Assembly (NCBI RefSeq): GCF_000421585.1
Contig: NZ_ATXH01000001.1
Coordinates: forward strand, 107,109-171,108
From: Thermodesulfatator atlanticus DSM 21156
GTDB lineage: Bacteria; Desulfobacterota; Thermodesulfobacteria; Thermodesulfobacteriales; Thermodesulfatatoraceae
Direction of reading: 5' to 3'
DNA length: 64,000 bases
Shown here piece after piece: positions 1 through 8,242 of the stretch. A program made the position numbers and the translations under genes. Position 1 is the first letter of the stretch, and every line of letters begins with the position of its first letter. The notes beneath the pieces are model-generated. The model was not told the origin of the DNA. It saw only the letters and a program-made list of their open reading frames with translations, and did not search any database.

Positions 1-148
1 GGCTTGGGGGCTCAAGCACATGGGCTACGTTTATTGCTAGGGGATCATAAGGTGCGATGTACGGGGCAAAAATGGCCACCAGAAGAAGAGCCATTACCGC
101 AACACCACTTAACAGTCCCAAAGGATGACGCAAAAGATCTTTAAACAT
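1..148 (-). CDS. ABC transporter permease, DppC/OppC type (N-terminal 49 residues only)
   Basis: The reverse strand opens with ATG at 148 and reads without a stop to the window edge. The protein begins MFKDLLRHPLGLLSG and continues with a hydrophobic segment (VAVMALLLVAIFAPYIAPYDP), the usual N-terminus of DppC/OppC-type inner-membrane permeases for peptides or nickel. It starts directly after the TAG stop of the DppB-like gene (149-151), so the two permeases are translated in tandem, as in peptide ABC operons. Substrate cannot be told from this fragment. Confidence 0.8.
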   Translation of the reverse strand, partial: MFKDLLRHPLGLLSGVAVMALLLVAIFAPYIAPYDPLAINVAHVLEPPS

Positions 149-1132
149 CTAGGACTTCCCAAGCCTTATTCTAGGATCCACAAGGGCATAGCAAATGTCT
201 GCGATTAAATTTCCAAGTAGTGTAAGTACTGAGACAATCACAAGGTTACCCATAATCACCGGGTAATCCCGCGCCATAACTGCCTGCCACATGAGCTGCC
301 CTACTCCAGGAATACTAAAAATAGACTCAAAAATAACACTTCCCCCCACCAGCCCGGGAACAGAAAGCCCCAAAAGGGTAATTACGGGTAACAAGGCGTT
401 GCGAAGTGCATGTTTGTAAATTACGTCCCTTTCAGAGAGCCCTTTGGCCCGCGCGGTTACGATAAAATCCTGGCGCAGGACTTCAATCATGGAAGAACGC
501 ATAAACCGCGAAAGTCCGGCAAGCCCTCCAAAGGCCGAAACAAAAATAGGCAAGACCAGATGCCTTGCCCAGTCAAGGACCTTTTCCCACCAGGTCATTT
601 GCTCATAACCCATGAGGGAATGAAGCCCGGAAATAGGCAGAATATGCCACTTAATTCCAAATAAAAGCATTAAAAGAAGCGCCAGCCAAAATCCTGGCAT
701 AGCATAACCAATGAAAACAAAAACCGTGGTGGCCCTGTCAAATAAACTGCCTTCTTTTACCGCAGAGGCAACTCCCAAAGGGATGGCCACAGCGAAAATT
801 ATCAACATAGAAAGGACATTGATAAGGATTGTTACCGGTAGCCTTTCTTTGATTTTATCCCATACCGGACGGCGGTCTGGGGCAAAAGAACGCCCTAAGT
901 CCAGAGTTACCAAGCCCTTTACCCAGCGCAGGTATTGCACATAAAGAGGCTTATCGAGCCCGTACTGGGCCCTTAACCTTTCGCGCATCTCTGGGGTGAA
1001 TTTGGGATTAAAATCCGCCATGGGGCTTATGGGCTCGCCAGGTGCCAGGCGGATAATAAAAAACGAGATAAGCGTGATGCCCCAAAAGGTAATAAAAAGG
1101 CTTAGCAAACGTTTTAAAAACCAGTTAGCCAT
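149..1132 (-). CDS. ABC transporter permease, DppB/OppB type
   Basis: 327 residues, normal length for the DppB/OppB family of inner-membrane permeases that import di- and oligopeptides (some members take nickel). It starts [18 protein letters not shown], with a first membrane helix at about residues 8-28, the family's periplasmic region with LGRSF and PVWDKI, then five more hydrophobic segments. The EAA loop that contacts the ATPase is visible ([20 protein letters not shown]), followed by the conserved [11 protein letters not shown] stretch. It overlaps tsaB by 8 bp and abuts the DppC-like gene, so all three are probably cotranscribed. Neither the binding protein nor the ATPases are in view, so the substrate is open. 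Confidence 0.92.
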   Translation of the reverse strand: MANWFLKRLLSLFITFWGITLISFFIIRLAPGEPISPMADFNPKFTPEMRERLRAQYGLDKPLYVQYLRWVKGLVTLDLGRSFAPDRRPVWDKIKERLPVTILINVLSMLIIFAVAIPLGVASAVKEGSLFDRATTVFVFIGYAMPGFWLALLLMLLFGIKWHILPISGLHSLMGYEQMTWWEKVLDWARHLVLPIFVSAFGGLAGLSRFMRSSMIEVLRQDFIVTARAKGLSERDVIYKHALRNALLPVITLLGLSVPGLVGGSVIFESIFSIPGVGQLMWQAVMARDYPVIMGNLVIVSVLTLLGNLIADICYALVDPRIRLGKS

Positions 1133-1850
1133 GCCCTACCCTAACCCTTTTAAGTTCAGCCTCAGAGGGCCGCAAATAAATGGGAAGCAGTTTTAAAGGG
1201 TCATCGACTAACCCTGAAAGAAAACGCTTGCGCGCAACAAACCCTATGTTTGCTGCACGAGGATGATCAAGATGAGCTGGCGCTCTCAAAAATTTGTCCC
1301 CTAAAATGGGTTTTAATTTTTCAGAGAAAGCCTCTGCGCCATCGCCCACAAAAATGACAGGTTCTTTGATGTAGTTGGCAAGTTTTTCGGGGCCAAGAAG
1401 AGAAGAGGGAAGAATCTCTTTTGGTTCGCCTTTTTCGAATTTATACAAGGCAGCGTAAAGCTGCTTTCGTCTAGCATCAAGCGCCGCACAAACAAGCTTG
1501 TCTGTTAAGAAAAGCTGATGAGCAAGGGCTAAAAGGGTCCCCACACCTATCAAGGGGAGCCCTGTGGCAAAATGAAGGCCTTTTGCTGTGGCAAGGCCTA
1601 TACGGAGCCCTGTAAAACTTCCCGGGCCAATGCTTACCCCAATAGCGGAAAGATCGCTAAGAGAAAGTCCAAGGCGTTTTAAAAGAAACTCTGCCGAGGA
1701 AAGTAACCTTCTCGAGTGGGTTTCAGCGCTGGCAAGGGTTATCTCCCCAAGGACTTTTTCCCCTACGATAGCAACCCCGCCTACCGGGGTTGCGGTTTCA
1801 ATGGCCAAAACCAGTTTTTCTTGTTGGAGGCTAGATTTAAAATCCAGCAT
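1125..1850 (-). CDS. tsaB: tRNA threonylcarbamoyladenosine synthesis protein TsaB
   Basis: 241 residues from the ATG at 1850. TsaB is the scaffold and activator of TsaD in making t6A37 on ANN-decoding tRNAs in the cytoplasm. It belongs to the ASKHA/YeaZ fold, seen here as [19 protein letters not shown] near the N-terminus, [12 protein letters not shown], and the diagnostic [21 protein letters not shown] longer reading frame extends upstream to 1952, but it would run across the start of the divergent Crp-type gene and lacks family similarity before MLDFKSS, so I use the inner start. It overlaps the permease downstream by 8 bp. The link to peptide transport is probably only positional. Confidence 0.93.
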   Translation of the reverse strand: MLDFKSSLQQEKLVLAIETATPVGGVAIVGEKVLGEITLASAETHSRRLLSSAEFLLKRLGLSLSDLSAIGVSIGPGSFTGLRIGLATAKGLHFATGLPLIGVGTLLALAHQLFLTDKLVCAALDARRKQLYAALYKFEKGEPKEILPSSLLGPEKLANYIKEPVIFVGDGAEAFSEKLKPILGDKFLRAPAHLDHPRAANIGFVARKRFLSGLVDDPLKLLPIYLRPSEAELKRVRVGHG

Positions 1851-1889
1851 AAATTGGTATGATAGGCTTAAGAGAGAGATTTGCAAGCT

Positions 1890-2579
1890 ATGGAAAACAA
1901 AAAAGATTTCCTTGCTCAAACGATTCTTTTTAAGGGGCTTTCTCAGGAACAACTTGAGGCCCTAAGCCGAATCACTTACCCTAAGAGCCTTAAAAAGGGC
2001 GAAATCATCTTTACCGAGGGTGAACCAGCCCGAGGGTTTTATTTAATTCACCAGGGAAGGGTAAAAATTTTTAAAGAGTCCCCCAGCGGAAAGGAGCAAA
2101 TCCTTCATATCCTAGGTGATGGCGAGCCTTTTGGGGAAGTGCCTGTCTTTGCTGGTCTTGATTTTCCTGCAAATGCCTTGGCACTTAGCCCCTGTAAACT
2201 CTTTTATATTCCGCGCCAAGAATTCGTAGCCCTTATCAGGGAAGACCCGTCTCTTGCCCTGAACATGCTGGGCATTCTTAGCAGACGCTTGCGTCAATTG
2301 GTAAACATGGTGGAAGCCCTATCGCTTAAGGAAGTTTCCGAAAGGCTTGCATCTTATCTTCTTTATCTTAGCGAGCAAACTGGTAAGCCACATTTTGACC
2401 TTGGCATGAACAAGAGCCAACTTGCGAGTTTCCTTGGCACTTCTCCTGAGACCCTTTCACGCATGTTTAGCAAACTTCAAAGACTTGGACTTATCAGGGT
2501 AAAGGGCAAAGAAGTTGAGATTTTAGCAAGAGAAGGCCTTGCTGAGATTGCCGCAGGTATTAAACTTTTTTCGTTTTAA
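1890..2579 (+). CDS. Crp/Fnr-family transcriptional regulator
   Basis: 229 residues from the ATG at 1890 (a TTG at 1881 is also in frame). An N-terminal cyclic-nucleotide-type beta-roll covers about residues 8-125 (ITYPKSLKKGEIIFTEGEPA, GRVKIFKESPSGKEQILHIL, GEPFGEVPVFAG), then a dimer helix and a winged helix-turn-helix near residues 150-215 (NKSQLASFLGTSPETLSRMF). There is no N-terminal Fnr-type cysteine cluster, so an iron-sulfur sensor is unlikely; the effector could be a nucleotide, haem or other small ligand. It is divergent from tsaB with about 39 bp between the starts. The next genes are the cytochrome c locus; regulation of that locus by this protein is possible but only inferred. 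Confidence 0.9.
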   Translation: MENKKDFLAQTILFKGLSQEQLEALSRITYPKSLKKGEIIFTEGEPARGFYLIHQGRVKIFKESPSGKEQILHILGDGEPFGEVPVFAGLDFPANALALSPCKLFYIPRQEFVALIREDPSLALNMLGILSRRLRQLVNMVEALSLKEVSERLASYLLYLSEQTGKPHFDLGMNKSQLASFLGTSPETLSRMFSKLQRLGLIRVKGKEVEILAREGLAEIAAGIKLFSF

Positions 2580-2587
2580 ACTTCAAA

Positions 2588-2640
2588 GAGATCTTCACAA
2601 AATGTTCAAGACCAGTGTTGCAGGCACGCTCCAGGGATCC
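2588..2640 (+). repeat. Degenerate left half of the palindromic MITE-like element (copy A-prime)
   Basis: Begins GAGATCTTCACAAAATG and runs through GACCAGTGTTGCAGGCACG to GGGATCC. This follows, with substitutions, the left arm of the full element next to it (copy A). The right arm is gone. It looks like an old, decayed copy, with copy A inserted a few bases downstream. Confidence 0.6.
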
Positions 2641-2654
2641 AATGTCATTTTTTA

Positions 2655-2783
2655 GAGACCTTATGCAAAATTGCCAAGATCAGTATTGCAAGCACAACCG
2701 CAAGGGATCCGTTCCCATTTTTCGCTACGAAAAATAGGAACGGATCCCGGAACGGGCCTTAAGAAAAGGTGTTCAAAGGTCTC
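2655..2783 (+). repeat. MITE-like palindromic element, copy A (full length, 129 bp)
   Basis: Starts GAGACC and ends GGTCTC. The left arm contains GATCAGTATTGCAAGCACAA. The central hairpin is a near-perfect inverted repeat bounded by GGATCC on both sides (GGATCCGTTCC ... GGAACGGATCC), and the right arm contains CCTTAAGAAAAGG. It is flanked by the exact 6-bp direct repeat TTTTTA (2649-2654 and 2784-2789), as expected of a target-site duplication. It lies between the Crp-type gene and the split-Soret-like gene, a 367-bp stretch that otherwise holds only the decayed half copy and an AT-rich leader (2800-2940) with a GGAGG ribosome site. Confidence 0.88.
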
Positions 2784-2946
2784 TTTTTAGATTTTGGCAA
2801 TCAGGCAGCTTATTTACGCAAATTTTCAAAAAATTTTTAGAGAATATTAAATGACAATGATTTATAGGTTTTGACACAAAATAAATCTATCTTCAAAATT
2901 TCTATATAAAAAACAAATATTTTTAAAAGGTATAAAAGGAGGCTTT

Positions 2947-3720
2947 ATGGACAAAATCAATTTGAAACGAAGAGATTTTTTTAAGGGGACAGGTGCTCTT
3001 CTTTTGGGTGTGGCGGCGGGAAAAATTCTTCCAGTTTCTGACGCCCAGGCAAAAGGTGTAAATGTTGAAAAATGGCCCTGGCCTTATGAAAAATTAGACC
3101 CGGTAGAAACAGCAGAGATTGCTTATAAACAATGGTACAAGTGGTTCTGTGGTGCATCGGTAGTTCATAGCGTGTTTTACCAGCTGCGTAAAAAAATAGG
3201 CGAACCATATACATTGTTTCCTGTAGAAGCTTTTATTTTTGCAGAAGGAGGAGTTGCCGGGTGGGGAACCATTTGTGGTTCATTGCTTGGCGCCAATGTA
3301 GTTACAAACGTTATCATAGGCCCGCGTACTGGAGGAAGCCACTTAGGTGCGCTTATGGGAAGTGAAATAATGGAGTGGTACTGTGAAGCTAATATGCCGG
3401 TATACGTACCTAAAAAGCCCAAGGTTCCTGTAGATAAGATTCCACACACTGTTTCTAATTCTCCTCTGTGTCACGTCTCCGTTGGAAAATGGATGAAAAA
3501 GGCTAACAAGCCATTAGGCAGCCCTGAAAGACGTGACCGATGTGCCAGAGTAACCGCAAGTGTTGCTTATCATTTGGTAGAGTTATTGAACAAATGGAAA
3601 GATGGGAAGTATGAAACCGAGGGAGAATTTCCTTCTGGTGATTATAGCATCCCTGCACAGCACAATTGTGAAGAATGCCACGGTGATAATGTTCCTGAAC
3701 CCCCAGGAAGTGAGGACTAA
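2947..3720 (+). CDS. Split-Soret-like c-type cytochrome / C_GCAxxG_C_C redox protein, Tat-exported
   Basis: 257 residues. The N-terminus has a twin-arginine signal (KRRDFF at residues 7-12) and a hydrophobic core to an AQA-type cleavage site near residue 35, so the protein should be exported folded with cofactor. The body has the cysteine pattern of the C_GCAxxG_C_C family (CGASVVHSVF from Cys68, then GTICGSLLGA) shared with split-Soret cytochrome c of sulfate reducers. One haem motif, CEECH, sits at residues 241-245 beside a short tail. Length matches split-Soret cytochrome, a dimer with stacked haems. GGAGG lies just upstream of the start. It faces a 16-haem cytochrome across a shared terminator, which supports a periplasmic electron-transfer role; the partner is unknown. 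Confidence 0.75.
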   Translation: MDKINLKRRDFFKGTGALLLGVAAGKILPVSDAQAKGVNVEKWPWPYEKLDPVETAEIAYKQWYKWFCGASVVHSVFYQLRKKIGEPYTLFPVEAFIFAEGGVAGWGTICGSLLGANVVTNVIIGPRTGGSHLGALMGSEIMEWYCEANMPVYVPKKPKVPVDKIPHTVSNSPLCHVSVGKWMKKANKPLGSPERRDRCARVTASVAYHLVELLNKWKDGKYETEGEFPSGDYSIPAQHNCEECHGDNVPEPPGSED

Positions 3721-3735
3721 TTATTAGTGGTATTA

Positions 3736-3766
3736 AAAAAGGCCGCCTATCTGAGGCGGCCTTTTT
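3736..3766. terminator. Bidirectional rho-independent terminator
   Basis: Perfect GC-rich stem AAAGGCCGCC / GGCGGCCTTT around a 7-base loop, with A-run on one side and T-run on the other. It works for the rightward split-Soret-like gene (stop at 3718-3720) and for the leftward 16-haem cytochrome gene, whose stop lies just right of it. Confidence 0.93.
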
Positions 3767-3768
3767 AT

Positions 3769-5475
3769 TTATTGAGTTGGGGGTTTCCAAAAAACAGGAC
3801 GCAAGCGATCATAACTTTTCGGTGCATGGCACCCTACGATACAAGTTCCTCCTGTAGGGGTCTTTTTGAACGAAATGGGGTAAGCCCAGGCCCCAAAAGG
3901 CACTTCATAGCGGATGTGTTTTGCCTGGTTGCTTGCATGGGGATCATGACATGCTATACATGTCCTTCCTTTTTTTCTATGAACATGTAAGTAATGTAAG
4001 TTGAATTCTCCATCTCGGAAATTAGTTAATACATTTGTAAGTTTATTTCGAGCAATATCTTTGTTATGACAAGCAAAACATAAATCATAGTTTTCTGGCT
4101 TATAATCGATATAAAATTTAGGTGGAAAATATTTTACTAGTAGAGAAACATATTGAGAGCCATGCACATTGTGACAAGCTATACAATCTCCTGTTTGCAC
4201 AGGGCCATGTTTGAATTTTGATTCCTTGATATAGTCTCCTAGATCAACGTGGCAATTAAAACACAAGGTCGTCAAATCGTTAGCTAACAGTAGTTCATAA
4301 TTTGAAGAATGTGGACGATGGCAAGCTACACAATCGCCATTTTTTACAGGTTTATGTGGATATTTTTCATTCATAGCAGTAAAGATTTCAGGCGTTAATT
4401 CCTGATGACACGTGGCACACAGCTTCTCTTTTTGTTTTATTAATTGGAAACGATAAGGAGAACTATGAGGATCATGACACTGACTACAATCTTCCTGGGC
4501 AGGATCGTGAACAAATTTCATAGTAAAGTCTTCTTTTCTGTCTTGATGACACTCAAAACATACTTGTCCTTTTTCAGGTGGTGCCATAAGGAGTGCTTTA
4601 TAATCCGATGCGTGAGGGGAGTGACAGGCAATGCAATCACCCGTCGCCACAGGACCATGCATATGTTTTTGGGTAAACATTTCTTTTTCATGACAGTTAA
4701 AACACAAACTACTAATTGTTTTTCCATCTCCTTTTAATTGAAAACGCATATTTGATTGATGGGGGTCATGACAATCGATACAACCTTCTTCTACGGGAAC
4801 ATGTACTATTTCTTTGGCAAATTCCTCTTTTTTTGCTTGGTGGCATGAAAAACAAAGATCTTGGCCTGTTTTGCTAAGTTCTAATTCATTAAAAGAACCA
4901 TGGGGAGAATGACAGGCAATGCATACCTTGGCGCCTACTGGCCCGTGCACAAAAGGAGCTTTACCCTGGGTAGCATGACAATTACCAGTAGTACAATTAG
5001 CTTGTGCCGGGACATTTCTTTTAAAATTGTACTTCCCTCTTCTAAAAGAATGGCATTCTTTACATGATATCAATTCAGGGTCTTTGTGGACAAAAAAGTG
5101 TTTAAAACCTTTAGGTGGCTTCATACCCTTTTTTTGTTCCTTAGGGGAGAGATAAAAAATTTCATATTTTATGGAGACACCATCAGCAGAAATTTTCAGT
5201 CTGTTGAGACCCTTTTTCAGTTCTATAATGGCCCCAAAGGCTCCTGCGTCGGGAATGATTTTACCGCGAGGAGAAACAACCTTTACTCCTTTGATTTCTA
5301 TCTTTTTAACCTCGCCGGATACCGTTCCTGCGAGAAAAATTCTTTTTTCTGTAACCCATACTTTGTTAGGAGGAGAAAAAATTTCAATTTGTACAGCTGC
5401 ATTAACCACATAAGGGAACACAAGCAAAATGATTATTCCTAGCCCCGCCCTAAGAAGATTGGAGTTGTGCTTCAT
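3769..5475 (-). CDS. Large multihaem cytochrome c with doubled CxxCH motifs (16 haem sites)
   Basis: 568 residues with a signal peptide (about residues 1-26, ending VVNAA), a beta-rich region of about 100 residues, then a haem array. I count 14 canonical CxxCH motifs, one CX4CH (CTTGNCH, second site) and one CX3CH (CIVGCH, last site), 16 potential haems. Many sites occur as pairs of the Doubled_CXXCH type, with CIACHSPHGS- or CIDCHDPHQS-like segments alternating with CFNCH. The protein should be periplasmic or surface-exposed and conduct electrons along stacked haems. It is divergent from a TlpA-like/10-haem pair whose 10-haem protein has the same architecture, and convergent with the split-Soret-like gene. 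Physiological donor and acceptor are unknown. Confidence 0.93.
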   Translation of the reverse strand: MKHNSNLLRAGLGIIILLVFPYVVNAAVQIEIFSPPNKVWVTEKRIFLAGTVSGEVKKIEIKGVKVVSPRGKIIPDAGAFGAIIELKKGLNRLKISADGVSIKYEIFYLSPKEQKKGMKPPKGFKHFFVHKDPELISCKECHSFRRGKYNFKRNVPAQANCTTGNCHATQGKAPFVHGPVGAKVCIACHSPHGSFNELELSKTGQDLCFSCHQAKKEEFAKEIVHVPVEEGCIDCHDPHQSNMRFQLKGDGKTISSLCFNCHEKEMFTQKHMHGPVATGDCIACHSPHASDYKALLMAPPEKGQVCFECHQDRKEDFTMKFVHDPAQEDCSQCHDPHSSPYRFQLIKQKEKLCATCHQELTPEIFTAMNEKYPHKPVKNGDCVACHRPHSSNYELLLANDLTTLCFNCHVDLGDYIKESKFKHGPVQTGDCIACHNVHGSQYVSLLVKYFPPKFYIDYKPENYDLCFACHNKDIARNKLTNVLTNFRDGEFNLHYLHVHRKKGRTCIACHDPHASNQAKHIRYEVPFGAWAYPISFKKTPTGGTCIVGCHAPKSYDRLRPVFWKPPTQ

Positions 5476-5554
5476 AAATTCTCCTCGAAATTAAAATTGA
5501 GTCTCCAATAGTTTAAAGTAAAATAAATTCTAGGTAAAAACTAGTAATTATTCA

Positions 5555-5723
5555 TTTCAAGTGAAAATTTTTCTGGAAAATGTACTAAGAGCAGAAATTG
5601 ACCTTTTATTTGCCTAAATTTACTCTTTAAAAGAGATGCTTACCTTTTGTGAAAAAAATCTTTTTAAATCTGCTGTTTTTTTCAAAAAATTCGTTGAAAT
5701 TCATTTCAAAGTTATGCTATTTC
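5555..5723 (+). promoter_or_regulatory. Divergent control region with two palindromes and a candidate promoter
   Basis: The 285 bp between the divergent cytochrome genes carries TTTCAAGTGAAA (5555-5566) and a perfect palindrome TTGAAAT-TC-ATTTCAA (5694-5709). The latter has the 5-6-5 geometry used by Crp-type regulators, though not the Crp sequence. The second palindrome overlaps a candidate -35 (TTGAAA, 5694-5699) spaced 18 bp from TATTTC (5718-5723), which is preceded by TGC. ATTCATTTCAA occurs in both palindromes. Protein binding is inferred. Confidence 0.4.
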
Positions 5724-5760
5724 AAAAAAGGAAACACAAACTAAGAAGTGAGGTCAAAAA

Positions 5761-6774
5761 ATGAGATTTTTCTTGTTAAAGATTGTTTTTATCTTGGTGT
5801 TTATTCTCAGTTTGGAAAATACCACTTCCGCGGCTTTTCCCTTTCGAAATATAAAAGAGGGAGATACCTTACCTGATTTTTGTGTTACGTCTTATGGGGA
5901 TAGTGCCCAGTTTTGTAGCAAAACAATTGATAAGATAACCATAATGATCTTTTGGGGTGCAGATATCCCTTTAAAAGAAAAACGTAGTATCAAAACGTTT
6001 AAGGCTTTTGAGAAAATAAAAAATGAACTACAAAAAAGAAATATAAAAATAATTGCCATAAACGTTCAGAATGATCCTAAAGAAAAAGTAAAAGATATTA
6101 TTCAGAAAAATAAAATTTCTTTCCCTATGTTTTGGGATAAGGAAAGAGAGGCTTATAAAACGCTTGGCATATACGTAATACCTTCTGTCCTTATCATTGA
6201 TAAAAACAAAAAAGTTATTACAGGGATAGGATATACCAGGAAAATAGCTCAGATTACTTTGGGAGAAATAAAAGTTTATTTAAAAGAACAAACAAAAGAA
6301 GAACTTGAGCGAGAATTGCACCCTGAAATAAAAAAGAAAAGGGCATCTCTAATAAAAGCCAAGAGACATTTGGCAATGGGGAAGGTTTTATTGAAAAGAA
6401 ACTTACCTCAAAGAGCAATAGCCGAATTTAAAAAAGCTTTAGAAATAGATAAAAATTTGCCGGAAGCCCATATATACTTGGGATGTTCTTACATACAACT
6501 TGGAAAGGTTGACGAAGGTATTAAGGAATTAGAATTGGGCCTAAAAAGCAAAGAGACAATAGAAGGACTTATCTGTCTTGCAAAAGCAAAAGCAACTATC
6601 GGACAAACAGAAGAAGCTATTGCAGATCTTGAGTCTTTAATATTAAGAAACCAAAGAAATCCAGAGCTCTTTTTTACTTTAGGAGAACTATACGAGAAAA
6701 AACAAAATTTTAAAAAAGCAGCGGAAGCGTATAAAAAAGCTTATCTAATTTTACATAAAAGGGAAACAAAATGA
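5761..6774 (+). CDS. Exported thioredoxin-fold (TlpA/ResA-like) protein with C-terminal TPRs, active-site cysteines lost
   Basis: 337 residues with an N-terminal signal peptide (about 1-25). Residues about 30-180 have the redoxin/TlpA pattern: GDTLPDFCVTSYG, then IMIFWGADIPLKEKRS where family members have FWATWCPPC, then NDPKEKVKDIIQ and the cis-proline region (GIYVIPSVLIIDKNKK). The CxxC is therefore absent, so the protein is not a normal thiol reductase. Residues about 200-330 hold three to four tetratricopeptide repeats (GKVLLKRNLPQRAIAEFKKA, EAHIYLGCSYIQLGKVDEGI). It overlaps the 10-haem cytochrome gene by 4 bp, so a role as a scaffold or chaperone for that cytochrome is plausible but inferred. 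Base use is strongly AT-rich compared with the housekeeping genes. Confidence 0.8.
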   Translation: MRFFLLKIVFILVFILSLENTTSAAFPFRNIKEGDTLPDFCVTSYGDSAQFCSKTIDKITIMIFWGADIPLKEKRSIKTFKAFEKIKNELQKRNIKIIAINVQNDPKEKVKDIIQKNKISFPMFWDKEREAYKTLGIYVIPSVLIIDKNKKVITGIGYTRKIAQITLGEIKVYLKEQTKEELERELHPEIKKKRASLIKAKRHLAMGKVLLKRNLPQRAIAEFKKALEIDKNLPEAHIYLGCSYIQLGKVDEGIKELELGLKSKETIEGLICLAKAKATIGQTEEAIADLESLILRNQRNPELFFTLGELYEKKQNFKKAAEAYKKAYLILHKRETK

Positions 6775-7892
6775 TCTTTTTAAGAATACTAATAGTAATC
6801 TTAGCTATTTTAATGATAGCATATACGTGTATTGCTAAAGAAATAAGAATATTATCTCCAAAGCCAGGTTCTACTATTTTAAACCGAACTGCACAAGTAC
6901 ATTTAATTTTAGCTATAAAAGGGAACGGGCAAAATCAAATAAAAGTAAAAAAAGAAAATGAGATTATAGAGCCTTTTGGAATATGGAAAAAAAATAACAC
7001 CTACTATTCACATTTCGTTTTAAAACTTAATAGAGGAAAAAATATTTATAGAATAGAACCTACTGAAGAAGAATTCTATCTAAACTATAAGCCCTTAAGA
7101 AGCTTATTAATGGTAAAAACAGACGATCCTTCAGTATTTTTTTTCCACAGAGAGGGACTGAGTCCTCAGGAATGTAATTTATGCCATACTGACAAGATCC
7201 CAGAAGATGTAGAAATAACTCCCGTTCCTTATGGGCCTTTTGATCCTAAGTGTGTTTCTTGTCACAAAAGTCTAATTCCGGAAAATTTTAGAAAACATTC
7301 ACCCGCAGCAAATTGGCTTTGTAAATTTTGCCACGAAGAAAAAGGAATGATCCGCATTTATTCGGGAAATCCTAGAGATTTGTGTATAAGATGTCATGTA
7401 AATGCCAAAGAATTTTATAAAAAAATATATGTTCATGGGCCGGTTGGCACTGGTGATTGTACTTCTTGTCATAATCCTCACGCAAGTCCATATCAATTCC
7501 AACTGTTAGCCGATAAGAAAGGAGATGTTTGTATAATTTGTCACAAAGATAAGGATAAGTTTGTACATCAAAAACCAAATATAATCGTACATAAAGTATT
7601 AACACAATCTGGATGTATTGTTTGTCATAGTCCACATGCTACTGATTACCAGTACCAGCTATACACCGGACCAATAAATCAATTGTGTACAAGCTGTCAT
7701 ATAAACTACCGAGGCTTAAAAAGAGGTCATCCTATTCGCAGCCATCCTGTTGTTGGTCCTAAAGACCCCTTGCGCAAGGGAAAAAGATTCGGGTGCAGTA
7801 GCTGTCATAACCCTCATGGTAGCCAATATCACTTTTTACTAATAGGAGAAATTAAAGGTGGAAGAGTGTGTCAAAAGTGTCATCCTTATTAA
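6771..7892 (+). CDS. Decahaem c-type cytochrome, doubled CxxCH family
   Basis: 373 residues; the ATG overlaps the stop of the TlpA-like gene (ATGA). A signal peptide or anchor covers about residues 3-22, followed by a beta-rich region of about 100 residues like that of the 16-haem protein, then ten CxxCH sites (CNLCH, CVSCH, CKFCH, CIRCH, CTSCH, CIICH, CIVCH, CTSCH, CSSCH, CQKCH). The last haem site is only two residues from the C-terminus. Paired sites with HNPHAS or HSPHAT signatures mark the Doubled_CXXCH family. Expected in the periplasm as an electron conduit, probably a partner or paralogue of the 16-haem protein across the divergent promoter. AT-rich coding, like its upstream neighbour. 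Confidence 0.92.
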   Translation: MIFLRILIVILAILMIAYTCIAKEIRILSPKPGSTILNRTAQVHLILAIKGNGQNQIKVKKENEIIEPFGIWKKNNTYYSHFVLKLNRGKNIYRIEPTEEEFYLNYKPLRSLLMVKTDDPSVFFFHREGLSPQECNLCHTDKIPEDVEITPVPYGPFDPKCVSCHKSLIPENFRKHSPAANWLCKFCHEEKGMIRIYSGNPRDLCIRCHVNAKEFYKKIYVHGPVGTGDCTSCHNPHASPYQFQLLADKKGDVCIICHKDKDKFVHQKPNIIVHKVLTQSGCIVCHSPHATDYQYQLYTGPINQLCTSCHINYRGLKRGHPIRSHPVVGPKDPLRKGKRFGCSSCHNPHGSQYHFLLIGEIKGGRVCQKCHPY

Positions 7893-7896
7893 AAAA

Positions 7897-8002
7897 GACT
7901 TTGCAAAATTGTTGAAATTCAGTCTTGCAAGCACATGACCGCAAGACCCGTTCCTATTTTCGTTCTAAAAATAGGAACGGATCCAAGGTGTTTTGCATAA
8001 GC
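7897..8002 (+). repeat. MITE-like palindromic element, copy B
   Basis: Left end GACTTTGCAAAATTG, middle arm CTTGCAAGCACATGACCGC, hairpin CCGTTCCTATTTTCG / AAAATAGGAACGGATCC, right end truncated (GGTGTTTTGCATAA). It fills the gap between the 3' ends of the decahaem gene and the convergent DUF4911 gene. It could act as a weak processing hairpin, but no T-run follows the stem. Confidence 0.85.
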
Positions 8003-8005
8003 TCC

Positions 8006-8242
8006 TTAAAGGAACTTTACTTCAAACGGAAGGTTTTTGAGTAAAGTTCTGAGTTTTTTAGATTCCGCTTGGTCACATTTTAAAATTATTTTTCCACCTG
8101 GCTTAACCGTAATGGCAGCAAGGTGTCCGGCAGCCTCGATTACAAACTTTACGAAATAGACCTTATCTTTTGGCACTTTAATAGCAATAGTAGTTTCTTC
8201 CCTTGACACTTCTTGGGTTTTTTCGTTAGTTTTTGGCTGCAT
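8006..8242 (-). CDS. DUF4911-family small protein
   Basis: 78 residues. The pattern KVYFVKFVIEAAGHLAAITV followed by KIILKCDQAESKKLRTLLKN matches the short DUF4911 family found next to housekeeping genes in Desulfobacterota. No function is established. A good ribosome site (AGGAGGGATCG on the minus strand) precedes the ATG at 8242, and that site lies inside the recJ coding sequence: the ATG of this gene and the ATG of recJ share two bases in opposite directions. No membrane segment or signal peptide is seen. Confidence 0.75.
   Translation of the reverse strand: MQPKTNEKTQEVSREETTIAIKVPKDKVYFVKFVIEAAGHLAAITVKPGGKIILKCDQAESKKLRTLLKNLPFEVKFL

Noticed and set aside
1851..1952. Longer N-terminus for tsaB.
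   Set aside because: It would overlap the start of the Crp-type gene, and its residues do not fit the TsaB family.
2690..2760. The BamHI-bounded hairpins as plain rho-independent terminators.
   Set aside because: The stems are not followed by a T-run in either direction, and several copies sit before genes, in likely leaders.
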